Source of the DNA: Kiritimatiellia bacterium
GTDB lineage: Bacteria; Verrucomicrobiota; Kiritimatiellia; RFP12; UBA1067
DNA length: 26,795 nt
Reading direction: 5' to 3'
Assembly (NCBI GenBank): GCA_017628165.1
Contig: JAGBZQ010000120.1
Span: 1 to 26,795, forward strand
Positions 15,515 to 23,436 of the stretch are shown here, piece by piece. How positions within the stretch are numbered: position 1 is the first letter of the stretch; every line of letters begins with the position of its first letter. The notes below the pieces were generated by a model that saw only the letters and a list, made by a program, of their open reading frames with translations, made no database searches and was not told the origin of the DNA. Both the position numbers and the translations under genes were made by a program.

Positions 15515-16684
15515 TCAAAGCCCCTTCTTGGCATACTTAAGCCCGATTTCAAGGCCTCGCAGCTCGGCAAGCCCAATCAGCCTCCCGCCATAGCTGTAGC
15601 CGCAGTAGCACTTGCGCGTTTTATCAATCTCAAGAAAACGGCCATGGTCGGGGCGAACGACAATCTTCTCTCCGCGACGCTTCTCCTCCTTGAGAAACTC
15701 CTCGAAAAGACGCGGCATATCAGTAACACCCACGAGATGACACTGAGACTCGTGAAAAATCTTGTCGTCTGTATACTCAAGGTTGCGGAAATGGCAGAAG
15801 TAGACACGGCGACCAAACTTCCTCATAATGGAAACAGCGTCATTGTTCCTGTCGCCGCCAAGCGAGCCTGTGCAAAGCGTAAGCCCCACATGGACAGACG
15901 GACAGCGCGCATACATCTCTGCAATATCCTTTGCATTCGAAAGAATACGCGGCAGACCGAAAATCGGATGCGGAGGGTCATCAGGATGAATGCACATATT
16001 AACCCCCGTCTCGTTGAGAACCGGCGAAATCTCATTGAGGAAAGAGTACATATTCTCCCTAAGTCTTCTATCATCTATGCCGTCGTATGTGGCAAGCTGT
16101 CTTAAGAACTCCTCCGGGGTCAAATCATCCACCGTACCGGGAAGCCCGCAGAGAACAGAGTCGGCCACACGCTTGCGACCTTTTTCATCGAGAGCCTCCC
16201 AAACTTTGCGAGCCTTAACACGCGTCTTCGCGTCATATTCCTTTTCAGCGCCAGGACGCTTCAAATGGAACATGTCGAACCCGGCAAGCTCATACTCGTT
16301 GTACTCAAGACAGGTCGACCCGTCAGGAAGCGCATAATTGAGATTGGAGCGCGTCCAGTCGAGAACGGGCATAAAATTATAACATACTGTCTTGATGCCG
16401 CACTTGGATAGATTACGAAGCGTCTTCTTATAGTTTTCAATATACTTTTTATAGTCGCCCGTGCGTTTTTTAATATCCTCATGCACGGGGACCGACTCAA
16501 CAACACTCCACACCATCCCGGCATCTTTCACCTTCTTCGCGCGGGCCTTGATCTCAGAAAGCGGCCACACTTCGCCTGGCTTGCGCTCATAAAGCGCAGC
16601 CACGACATCCGTTACTCCTGCCTGCCGGATTTCCTTCAAGGTGATAGCATCCGCGTCACCGTACCATCTCCAACCCTGCTTCAT
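15515..16684 (-). CDS. uxuA: Mannonate dehydratase UxuA
   Basis: This 389-residue TIM-barrel enzyme dehydrates D-mannonate to 2-keto-3-deoxygluconate in hexuronate catabolism. The N-terminus (MKQGWRWYGDAD) and NFMPVLDWTRSNLNY at 103-117 are characteristic of UxuA. Metal ligands expected for the family are visible: His233 (CIHPDDPP), Cys271 (LTLCTGS), His298 (YFCHFRN) and Asp346 (RPDHGRF). AAAGGA lies about 8 nt upstream of the ATG. It directly follows the hexuronate transporter gene, and the KDG kinase candidate is 12 kb downstream. UxaC and a fructuronate reductase are not in the window. Confidence 0.96.
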   Translation of the reverse strand: MKQGWRWYGDADAITLKEIRQAGVTDVVAALYERKPGEVWPLSEIKARAKKVKDAGMVWSVVESVPVHEDIKKRTGDYKKYIENYKKTLRNLSKCGIKTVCYNFMPVLDWTRSNLNYALPDGSTCLEYNEYELAGFDMFHLKRPGAEKEYDAKTRVKARKVWEALDEKGRKRVADSVLCGLPGTVDDLTPEEFLRQLATYDGIDDRRLRENMYSFLNEISPVLNETGVNMCIHPDDPPHPIFGLPRILSNAKDIAEMYARCPSVHVGLTLCTGSLGGDRNNDAVSIMRKFGRRVYFCHFRNLEYTDDKIFHESQCHLVGVTDMPRLFEEFLKEEKRRGEKIVVRPDHGRFLEIDKTRKCYCGYSYGGRLIGLAELRGLEIGLKYAKKGL

Positions 16685-16706
16685 ACTTTAATCCTTTCTT
16701 CTCACT

Positions 16707-16722
16707 GTTTTCAGCTGAACAC
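16707..16722. promoter_or_regulatory. Palindrome between exuT-like and uxuA
   Basis: TTCAGCTGAA at 16710-16719 is a perfect 10-bp palindrome. After one mismatched base on each side the symmetry continues with GT at 16707 and AC at 16722. It lies in the 51-bp gap between the transporter stop and the uxuA ATG, so it could be an operator for local control of uxuA. It has no T-run. Confidence 0.4.
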
Positions 16723-16735
16723 GAGCCGCCGGCCA

Positions 16736-18367
16736 CTACAGCTCCACCCTCCTATAACGCGGCACAAGGCCCTTCATGCAGCACCATCCAACCAGATACG
16801 CGACCGCGCAGTAGCCGAAGACAATGCAGTACCCCGCCGGCTTGCCGGTGTATCCCAGAAACTCCATCGGCGCCAATGCTATCTGCCCGCCCGCGTTCAC
16901 CACGGCCGCAACCATGTCCTGCGCTGAAACGCCGGCCTTATGGACAGTCTGAATGACATCGGGTATCTGCTGGCCGGTCTTCTCTATCGCCGCGACAATC
17001 GCACTGACGTCTGCCCCAACAGGAATCTCTACACCTGCAGGCGTAAAGGCCTTGGCGATCTGGACGGGCGCGAGCTCAATCGCCTTTTCGGCGTTCGCCA
17101 CGGTGAACGAGCCGGCCGCATGAGTGAAAAGCATGCCTGCACACTTGTTCACGAGGAAACTTCCGCAGCCGGCGGCGAACTGGGCGATGCCCGTCAGTGT
17201 GCCGATCGTGGACTTCGGGAACATATCACCCACGACCGAGTAGATATTCGCGCTCCAGGCCTGGTGGCCCGCGCACGCGAAGCCGATAAGGATCGCCGGC
17301 CACCACGCGGTGTATGCGCCAAGCGGCTGTGCGCCAAGCGCGAGCAACGGGAAGCACGCGAAGAGGAACATCGCAATCATACGCCCTTCATAGGGGTTCA
17401 TGCCGCGCCTGTCGACCATATACGTCGGTATCTTGCAGAGGTAAATCGAGACGAAGGTAACAATCGCGTAGAGCGTGAAGATGAGCGCCATACCCATCCC
17501 GGACGAGCTCTTATAGCCGAACTGGTCGGAAAAGTAGCTGGGGGTCCAGAAGAGAAAGAACCACCACACACCATCGGTGAGAAAACGCCCAAGAACGAGC
17601 GACCATGTCTGACGGAGTGAGAACGCTTTAACGAAGGAGATCTTCTTTTGCTCATCACGGGGCTCTGGAGCCACCGCACTCTCCTCACCTTCATCCTGAT
17701 TTATATAGGCAAGCTCGGAAGCAGAAACGAGCGGATTCTCGGAAGGCTTCTTGTAAAGTAGAACCCAGAAGCCCATCCACACGAAACCGAGCGCGCCGAT
17801 AACGATAAACGCCATCTCCCAGCCCCATATCTTGGCGATAATGGGAATTGAAAGAGGAGCGGCAAGCGCGCCTACCGAGGACCCCGCATTAAAAATCGAA
17901 GTTGCAAACGCGCGATCTTTCTTGGGGAAATATTCGGCCGTCACCTTGACCGCTGCGGGGAAGTTGCCCGCCTCGCCAAGGGCGAGAACAGCGCGGCAGG
18001 CAAGAAACAGCCAGACGGACGCGGTCACGCCCATCATCCCGAGAAAGCCGACAGTCTTAAGAGCGGAAGCCCCGACACCGCACGCAGCATGAAGGCATGC
18101 TCCGAGAGACCAAATGAAAATCGCCCAAAGATAACCCTTCTTCGTGCCGAGAGAGTCGATGAACTTGCCGGCGAAGAGGTTGCAGAGCGCGTATATAATC
18201 GAGAACGTGGCCGTTATCGTGCCGTAGTCGTTATCGGTCCAGCTGAACCTCGGTGCGATAAAATCCTTCCAGGTCAGAGAAAGGACCTGGCGATCCAGAT
18301 AATTCACCGCCGTGGCAAAAAACAGCAACGCACAGATGATCCAGCGAAATTTTGTTGTTTTCTTCAT
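16736..18367 (-). CDS. exuT: MFS transporter, ExuT-like hexuronate/H+ symporter (ACS family)
   Basis: This 543-residue inner-membrane protein starts with RWIICALLFFATAVNYLDRQVLS, the typical opening of anion:cation symporters that import glucuronate and galacturonate. NLFAGKFIDSLGTKKG is the MFS loop 2-3 motif, and EAGNFPAA and DRAFATSIFNAGSSVGA are seen as in ExuT/GudP. It is about 80-110 residues longer than usual because a mostly hydrophilic segment rich in Ala, Val and Glu (about residues 425-505) is inserted before the last transmembrane helix. AGGA lies 7 nt before the ATG. The gene is followed by uxuA, supporting a hexuronate substrate. Confidence 0.88.
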   Translation of the reverse strand: MKKTTKFRWIICALLFFATAVNYLDRQVLSLTWKDFIAPRFSWTDNDYGTITATFSIIYALCNLFAGKFIDSLGTKKGYLWAIFIWSLGACLHAACGVGASALKTVGFLGMMGVTASVWLFLACRAVLALGEAGNFPAAVKVTAEYFPKKDRAFATSIFNAGSSVGALAAPLSIPIIAKIWGWEMAFIVIGALGFVWMGFWVLLYKKPSENPLVSASELAYINQDEGEESAVAPEPRDEQKKISFVKAFSLRQTWSLVLGRFLTDGVWWFFLFWTPSYFSDQFGYKSSSGMGMALIFTLYAIVTFVSIYLCKIPTYMVDRRGMNPYEGRMIAMFLFACFPLLALGAQPLGAYTAWWPAILIGFACAGHQAWSANIYSVVGDMFPKSTIGTLTGIAQFAAGCGSFLVNKCAGMLFTHAAGSFTVANAEKAIELAPVQIAKAFTPAGVEIPVGADVSAIVAAIEKTGQQIPDVIQTVHKAGVSAQDMVAAVVNAGGQIALAPMEFLGYTGKPAGYCIVFGYCAVAYLVGWCCMKGLVPRYRRVEL

Positions 18368-18395
18368 AGGGCAATCCTCGCTTCTTTGTATGCGG

Positions 18396-19250
18396 TCAGG
18401 AAAGTCTTTCTATAATCCAAGCAAGCAGCTCGCCGGAAAACCTGAGAGACTCTACGGAAATTTTATCCATTGTATCCTCCGGCGTATGCCAATAATCGTT
18501 CCGCCCTGGCGCACTGCCATATTCGAAATCTATGAGATTAACAGCCTTGAAGCCCTCCTCCATAAAAGGAACGTGGTCATCCGTTACCGCATCGTCTATC
18601 TCAACAACCTTATCAGACACCTTTTTCTGGGCGGCAAGTTTCAAAATCCCGCGCCTGAATCCGCCATGCGTATTTGAAGGAATCATCACTTTGAGGTCTC
18701 TGTCACCGAGCATGTCCACATTGATCACGGCACGCACCTTTGAGCCCTGCTCCTTAAGCTTAGCGGCAAGATGACGAGACCCCCACAATCCGTCTGACTG
18801 ACCGTAAAAGCTGAAACATTCCTCGCCATCCACCCAAGCCAAAAGAATATTCACGTTTTTAGGCCTAACAACAGAAAGCCTCGCTGCGAGAGCGGCGAGA
18901 ATCCCTACAGTGGATGCGCCGTCATTCGCGCCAGGACAGGAGATCCCGGGCTTTGTGTCAAAATGCGAAACGACCACAAGCCACTTGTTTGACGGATTGG
19001 AAACAATCGAACATTCGACATTGGTGAATTGACGCTCACCCTTCGGAGTCTTGGCAGTAAAAGAATCAAGCCTCACATCAGCGCCAAGGGAACTTACCGT
19101 ATCTAAAATATACATCGCCGCGCGGCGGGATCCTACCGACCCCGATTCGCGCGGCGTGTATGATTCAACAAGGCCCTTGGCAGTATCGTATGCGATGCGC
19201 GCATCACTTTCGACAAAGGCCAACTGCGCGGCCAACAAGAGCGAAAACAT
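18396..19250 (-). CDS. Secreted M28-family zinc hydrolase, glutaminyl-cyclase-like
   Basis: This 284-residue protein has an N-terminal hydrophobic signal (MFSLLLAAQLAFVESDA). Metal-site motifs are in order: SHFDTK (His96), GANDGAS (Asp110), WVDGEE (Glu143-144), NVDMLGD (Asp179), DDHVPF (His226) and YWHTPEDT (His255). The last two motifs and GSRHLAAKL resemble glutaminyl-peptide cyclotransferases, so it may cyclise N-terminal Gln rather than act as an aminopeptidase. ATG 19250 was chosen because it is separated from the parB stop by one base (TGAAATG) and gives a clean signal peptide; an in-frame ATG at 19271 lies inside parB. GAGG lies about 9 nt upstream. Confidence 0.82.
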   Translation of the reverse strand: MFSLLLAAQLAFVESDARIAYDTAKGLVESYTPRESGSVGSRRAAMYILDTVSSLGADVRLDSFTAKTPKGERQFTNVECSIVSNPSNKWLVVVSHFDTKPGISCPGANDGASTVGILAALAARLSVVRPKNVNILLAWVDGEECFSFYGQSDGLWGSRHLAAKLKEQGSKVRAVINVDMLGDRDLKVMIPSNTHGGFRRGILKLAAQKKVSDKVVEIDDAVTDDHVPFMEEGFKAVNLIDFEYGSAPGRNDYWHTPEDTMDKISVESLRFSGELLAWIIERLS

Positions 19251-19251
19251 T

Positions 19252-20247
19252 TCAGTCCACCTCGATGCCAATCATCTGGATGATTCGATCCAACTCATCG
19301 TTATCGAAGAAGTCAATCTCCAGAAGACCCTTTACATGCCTTCCGCTGGCATGGGTAACTCCACTTGTAATACGCACAGCACAACCGAAATGCTTCTTAA
19401 GCTTGTCTGCAAGCGAACGGACATAGCCATCGGGAAGATCGGGCGTCCCGGCCTCTTTGACGACCACCGGAGCGCGCATCTTCTGAAGACGCTTCTCAAG
19501 CGCACGGACGGTAAGCTGATCATTTACACAATCTCTTGCAAGAAGAACGCGATCTTTCTCATCTTCTACGGACAAGAGGACTTTAGCATGCCCCACAGAA
19601 ATAAGCTTATTCTGAAGAAGGCCCTTGACCTCGTCCGGGAGCTCTAGAAGACGCACGGAATTAGCCACTGTGGCACGCGCCTTGCCGACGCGCTCGGCAA
19701 CATCCTGCTGAGTAAGATTAAATGTATCCTGAAGAGTCTTATAGCTGACGGCCTCTTCGATTGGATTCAAATCCTCTCGCTGAAGATTCTCCGTCGTCGT
19801 CATCGAAGCCGCAGTCAGATCATCGGCCTCAATAAGCGTAACACGGATTTTCTTCCATCCGGCCAGCAAAGCTGCCCTGAGGCGTCGCTCGCCCGCTATA
19901 AGCTCATATTTGCCCTTCGCGTTCTTCCTTACGGAAGGTGGCGAGACAAGACCCGTGTTTTTCAAAGACTCCGCAAGCTCGGCGAGCTCCTCGTCCTTAA
20001 ACTCACGGCGCGGCTGATAGGGGCTGCGCTCAATATCAAGGATGGGAAGCTCCAGGACAGCGGCACTCTCAGGATTTTCACCTACAGCGCTTTTTATCTC
20101 TGCTATCGGATTCGCCGGCGCCGCCTGCAAAGAACCTGCAGGAATCAGAGTGTCCAATCCGCGCCCAAGACCATGCTTCTTGGCAACACGCACGGGGGCC
20201 TTGACGGTCCCCGTGGGTTTTTTCAAGAATTGACTTTTGGATGCCAT
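19252..20247 (-). CDS. parB: ParB/Spo0J-family chromosome partition protein
   Basis: This 331-residue CTP-dependent DNA clamp spreads from parS sites. A ParB-type N-terminus (KKHGLGRGLDTLIP) is followed by PILDIERSPYQPRREF, GERRLRA at 119-125, ENLQRE at 153-158 (CTP/Mg site), a helix-turn-helix at about 178-200 (LTQQDVAERVGKARATVANSV) and SVGHAKVLL at 217-225. The C-terminal dimer domain ends in a short acidic tail. It starts 6 nt after the surface-repeat gene stop and has no visible Shine-Dalgarno sequence. No parA is adjacent, and no TGTTTCACGTGAAACA-type parS was seen. Confidence 0.93.
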   Translation of the reverse strand: MASKSQFLKKPTGTVKAPVRVAKKHGLGRGLDTLIPAGSLQAAPANPIAEIKSAVGENPESAAVLELPILDIERSPYQPRREFKDEELAELAESLKNTGLVSPPSVRKNAKGKYELIAGERRLRAALLAGWKKIRVTLIEADDLTAASMTTTENLQREDLNPIEEAVSYKTLQDTFNLTQQDVAERVGKARATVANSVRLLELPDEVKGLLQNKLISVGHAKVLLSVEDEKDRVLLARDCVNDQLTVRALEKRLQKMRAPVVVKEAGTPDLPDGYVRSLADKLKKHFGCAVRITSGVTHASGRHVKGLLEIDFFDNDELDRIIQMIGIEVD

Positions 20248-20253
20248 TGGCTA

Positions 20254-20973
20254 TTAGAAGTAACCGTTCACAATAGGAAGGAACTTGATCTTGTTCTGAA
20301 GAATAATATTCACAAGACCAATCTGAAACCCTGACGGGCAGTCCTCGGTGTAGTTGACGAGAGCAATCTGCGCACCGTGAAGCTCCTGGGCGTAATTGAA
20401 AAGACCTGCGAGCTGAACGCCGTATGCCGTCTCTGTGAAGTTGACTATGCCGGCAATGGAGGCTCCATGGCTCTCGACCTTAGAAATGTTTGCAAGACCA
20501 GAAATCTGGGCTCCGCACATCTCCTGCTGATATGCACCGAGAAAATTAGCATCAAAACCGCAGAAGTTCCTTCTGAAGCCGACAAGACCAGCCTCCATGC
20601 CCCAAACATCTTTTTCTGTATAGTTGATACCTGCAGTCATGCGAAGACCGACAACATCATCGAAAGAAATGTTCCCGAGCCCGGAAAGAACGCACCCGAT
20701 TGTCTTTTCACGCTCAAGCGTGGCAAGCCCGCCGATGCCAAGACCGTAAATCTTCGGGACATCGGTGTAAAAAAGATTCACACCAAGGCCGTACACATCC
20801 CAGCGGTTCAAACCCCAGGGGAGCTGGACGGGAGTGGCAATGCCAATCGCCACAGGAGTAAAACCCTCGGCCTTGCTCTCAAACTCCTCCTCCACCTCAA
20901 CACTTAAAGCAAAAGCAGAGTGGATGACGGAAATCGCCAACGCGGCGACAGAAACCTTGATCAGATTCTTCAT
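20254..20973 (-). CDS. Outer-surface protein with ~15-residue Gly-rich repeats (LA_2272-like)
   Basis: This 239-residue protein has a signal peptide (residues 1-22). From about residue 60 to 230 it holds roughly eleven units of about 14-18 residues with the pattern G-x-x-hydrophobic-x-G-hydrophobic-x-N (for example YGVQLAGLFNY, HGAQIALVNYT). The arrangement resembles Leptospira LA_2272-type surface repeat proteins and suggests a short-turn beta structure. It ends in Phe (PIVNGYF), compatible with an outer-membrane location. The function is unknown. AAAGGA lies about 6 nt before the ATG; overlapping inverted repeats precede it. It is followed by parB. Confidence 0.75.
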   Translation of the reverse strand: MKNLIKVSVAALAISVIHSAFALSVEVEEEFESKAEGFTPVAIGIATPVQLPWGLNRWDVYGLGVNLFYTDVPKIYGLGIGGLATLEREKTIGCVLSGLGNISFDDVVGLRMTAGINYTEKDVWGMEAGLVGFRRNFCGFDANFLGAYQQEMCGAQISGLANISKVESHGASIAGIVNFTETAYGVQLAGLFNYAQELHGAQIALVNYTEDCPSGFQIGLVNIILQNKIKFLPIVNGYF

Positions 20974-20999
20974 TTTTATTCCTTTTTTTAAATTTTGTT

Positions 21000-21061
21000 T
21001 GGCGGTATTTTACATTTTATCGCCAGCGAAATCAACTAAGTTTTTCCACTGGCGATAAAAT
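21000..21061 (-). promoter_or_regulatory. Competing hairpins in the leader of the surface-repeat gene
   Basis: A perfect 13-bp inverted repeat has arms at 21014-21026 and 21049-21061 (ATTTTATCGCCAG / CTGGCGATAAAAT). Separately, TGGCG at 21000-21004 can pair with CGCCA at 21021-21025, which is inside the first arm. The two pairings are mutually exclusive and lie just upstream of the ribosome binding site of the gene at 20973. There is no U-run, so it is not a standard terminator; an attenuator-like switch or a protein-binding dyad is possible. Confidence 0.5.
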
Positions 21062-21071
21062 TTGCATTCTT

Positions 21072-21560
21072 TTACTCGCAAATGCGCAACTGCTGATCGC
21101 AGAACACCTTGACGTAGCCGTCATCCGTCTTGGCGCGCGCGCGCTTCAAGGCATCGACCCAAAGCTTGCGGCACTTGGGTGCCTTTGGGCACTTGGGCGT
21201 CATGACAAGCTGTGTGACGGCAGCTATCTGCGTAAGGGCAACAGGGTCGCCGTCATAGGAAGTGCCGATCTTCGCAAGAAGCTTGTCTGCGGCCTCAGGA
21301 GACTTGACGAACTCCTTGAGAACTTCCTTTTTCACAGACTCCGCGACGAGCTTCGGATTGGCACGCTGCCACTCGTAAGCCATTTGGAATCCGTTATACC
21401 GCCTCATTGCTGCGATGTAACCGGCATAAGCATTCGGATTAGAATCGCCCTGCTCTGCCTTTGGCTCGAATGCACCATACTTAACCTCGGAACAGCAGCC
21501 GAAAGAAAGAAGTGCCGCGAGCGCAATACTTGCGATGATTGAAAATTTCTTAATAGACAT
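21072..21560 (-). CDS. Small lipoprotein of unknown function
   Basis: This 162-residue protein has a positively charged start (MSIKKF), a hydrophobic stretch and LLSFGCC, so Cys22 or Cys23 may be lipidated, although the lipobox is imperfect. The mature part is polar and helical-looking, with CPKAPKC near residues 133-139 and two further cysteines close to the C-terminus (FCDQQLRIC), possibly forming disulphides. I do not recognise a family. The start at 21560 has AAGGAG 5 nt upstream; an upstream in-frame start at 21605 would overlap the preceding gene. It lies 20 nt after the oxidoreductase gene. Confidence 0.75.
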   Translation of the reverse strand: MSIKKFSIIASIALAALLSFGCCSEVKYGAFEPKAEQGDSNPNAYAGYIAAMRRYNGFQMAYEWQRANPKLVAESVKKEVLKEFVKSPEAADKLLAKIGTSYDGDPVALTQIAAVTQLVMTPKCPKAPKCRKLWVDALKRARAKTDDGYVKVFCDQQLRICE

Positions 21561-21580
21561 TTTTACTCCTTTCTGCACAC

Positions 21581-22915
21581 TTAGCCGAACATTTCCTTGC
21601 GCCAAGGCTCGCGCATCATATCCTCCTGATAGAGGAAGCGATCCGCAGCCGGATCATTCTTGGCGCGAAGCGTGACGGGATCGAACTCGAAGCCACGCCC
21701 AAGACGCCATGCCACGATGGCGAGGTTGAACATGGACGAAGAGCGGAAACCATTGGACTCGTTGAGCGCAAACGGCTTGCGGTTGCGGCAGGAGTCGATG
21801 AAGTCCGTCTGCTGCTTCTTCGGCTTGGGAAGACTCTTCAAGGTCGCAATAACCTTCTCATCCGACCACCAGGTGCCGTCGGCCTCGCGAATGCGGAGCG
21901 TCTTGCTGCCGTTGCCGCGCTTGTAGACACAAAGGCCGTTGGAGCCGCGCAGAAGCGGTTCGTCGCGAAGGGACACATCGCCGTCAAGAATAACCTCCGT
22001 GCCGTCATCGTACGTAAGCGTGAAGCGGTCGAAGCTGCCGACTGCCTCCGGATGCTGCGGAAGGCCCTTGTAGTCAATCTTGACAGGGGAAGTCTCGTCC
22101 TTGCAGAGAAGATACTGCAGCGGATCAAGGTAATGCTGAGCCATATCGCCAAGCCCGCCAGAATCGTAATCCCAATAGCCACGGAACGATGTGCCGAAGC
22201 GGTGGTCGCTGTAAGGCTTCCACGGTGCAGGCCCGAGCCACATATCCCAATCAAGGCCGGCGGGAATCTTCTGAATTTTGTCCTGAACACGGCCAGACCA
22301 GCCGAACTTCCACGAGAAGCCCTGACCTTCGCCGAACACGCACTTGATGGGGCCGTTACCAAGAAGGCCGTTTTCAACGATCTGACGAATCGGCTCAACG
22401 GGCGTGCCAAAGCCGTAGAAGTTATCCTGGAAGCGGAACCAGGTGTTAAGGCGGAACATGCGCTTCTGGGCCTTGACAACCTCCATCACGCGCTTACCCT
22501 CGCCGACTGTACGGGTCATGGGCTTTTCGCACCAGATGTCCTTGCCTGCCTTCGCCGCCATGACGCTCTGAACACCGTGCCAGTGAGGAGGTGTGCAGAT
22601 ATGGACGATATCCACGCCGGGATCGTTCAAAAGCTCGATAAAATTCTTATATCCCTTGATCTTGCCCCAGCGGCCCTCCGCTGCCTTAAGCCCGGCCTCA
22701 ACGCGGGGGGCATAGCAGTCCGTGAGACCCACAAGGCGCGAACCGCCAAAAGGAAGATGATTGGCGCTGTGCGCAATGCAGCCAAAGCCGATAAGTGCAC
22801 GCGTAAGCTGATTGGAAGGAGCCGTAGCGCCCCAAAGAACCTTAGCGGGAACGAGATTGAAGGCTCCAATCGCGGCCGCTCCTTTAAGGAAGTTCCTTCT
22901 TGTAGATGTATTCAT
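21581..22915 (-). CDS. Tat-exported Gfo/Idh/MocA-family oxidoreductase
   Basis: This 444-residue NAD(P)-dependent sugar dehydrogenase-like protein starts with a twin-arginine signal (TRRNFLKG at 5-12). A Rossmann opening ALIGFGCIAHSANH follows at 40-53, then ICTPPHWH at 107-113 and the family lysine in CEKPMTRT (Lys131). Such Tat-exported members are common in PVC and Bacteroidota bacteria and act on sugars outside the cytoplasm, with a prebound cofactor. AAAGGG lies about 7 nt before the ATG. A good promoter at 22999-23027 marks it as the first gene of the long minus-strand run. Confidence 0.92.
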   Translation of the reverse strand: MNTSTRRNFLKGAAAIGAFNLVPAKVLWGATAPSNQLTRALIGFGCIAHSANHLPFGGSRLVGLTDCYAPRVEAGLKAAEGRWGKIKGYKNFIELLNDPGVDIVHICTPPHWHGVQSVMAAKAGKDIWCEKPMTRTVGEGKRVMEVVKAQKRMFRLNTWFRFQDNFYGFGTPVEPIRQIVENGLLGNGPIKCVFGEGQGFSWKFGWSGRVQDKIQKIPAGLDWDMWLGPAPWKPYSDHRFGTSFRGYWDYDSGGLGDMAQHYLDPLQYLLCKDETSPVKIDYKGLPQHPEAVGSFDRFTLTYDDGTEVILDGDVSLRDEPLLRGSNGLCVYKRGNGSKTLRIREADGTWWSDEKVIATLKSLPKPKKQQTDFIDSCRNRKPFALNESNGFRSSSMFNLAIVAWRLGRGFEFDPVTLRAKNDPAADRFLYQEDMMREPWRKEMFG

Positions 22916-22998
22916 TTAATAACCCTTTCGATGTTTTGAATATCGTTTACGGTTTTCCCCGTAAACAGCCATAACCACGCATCTATTATTTGCATCAT

Positions 22999-23027
22999 AT
23001 TATACACTATCTTAAAAAATAAATCAA
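22999..23027 (-). promoter_or_regulatory. Sigma70-type promoter upstream of the oxidoreductase gene
   Basis: On the minus strand TTGATT (23022-23027) and TATAAT (22999-23004) are separated by 17 bp. The -35 overlaps the cvpA stop codon. Expected initiation is near 22992, giving a leader of about 77 nt to the ATG at 22915. Confidence 0.6.
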
Positions 23028-23431
23028 AGAGTCAACCCCAAATGATGCGAAAGCAGAGTAGAAAGAGCCGAATGCTCACGGACTATCGCAGACGCAGACG
23101 CCACGTAAAGCAGCGCCACAGAAAGCAGCAAGGCAAAAACCATTCCCACAATGGAATCAGACGGCTGCGAAATTATCTTCCGCAAAATGAACTTAACCAA
23201 AAAGCGAACGATTCCGAAAACAATTATTGCCCCTACGGCGGCAACGGCGCCCCTCACAAAAACATCGGCAAAACTGAGACATATCAGCGGCCAGAGAGAA
23301 ATCGAAACGACCGTTGATGCCACCAACGCAGCCACAAAGGCAAAAAAACCGGAAAGTCCACGAAAAAGACCGGCAATCACGAAAAGCGTGGCCGCCAAAA
23401 GAAACACATAATCTGCTACTTGTAGCTGCAT
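23024..23431 (-). CDS. CvpA-family membrane protein
   Basis: This 135-residue integral membrane protein has about four hydrophobic helices (residues 8-25, 28-50, 58-80, 95-115). The opening VADYVFLLAATLFVIAGLFRG matches the CvpA pattern (D...I...G..RG). CvpA proteins are linked to colicin V production and envelope homeostasis in other bacteria, with no clear biochemical activity. It is shorter than the typical 160-180 residues, missing part of the C-terminal region. It starts 5 nt after the stop of the TPR lipoprotein gene. Confidence 0.75.
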   Translation of the reverse strand: MQLQVADYVFLLAATLFVIAGLFRGLSGFFAFVAALVASTVVSISLWPLICLSFADVFVRGAVAAVGAIIVFGIVRFLVKFILRKIISQPSDSIVGMVFALLLSVALLYVASASAIVREHSALSTLLSHHLGLTL

Positions 23432-23436
23432 CCGCT

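Noticed and set aside
19252..20247. parS site near parB
   Set aside because: No sequence close to TGTTTCACGTGAAACA was seen in this or flanking genes by eye; a motif scan with mismatches was not possible.
21561..21605. Longer N-terminus for the small lipoprotein
   Set aside because: It would overlap the oxidoreductase gene and bury the signal peptide; AAGGAG precedes the ATG at 21560.
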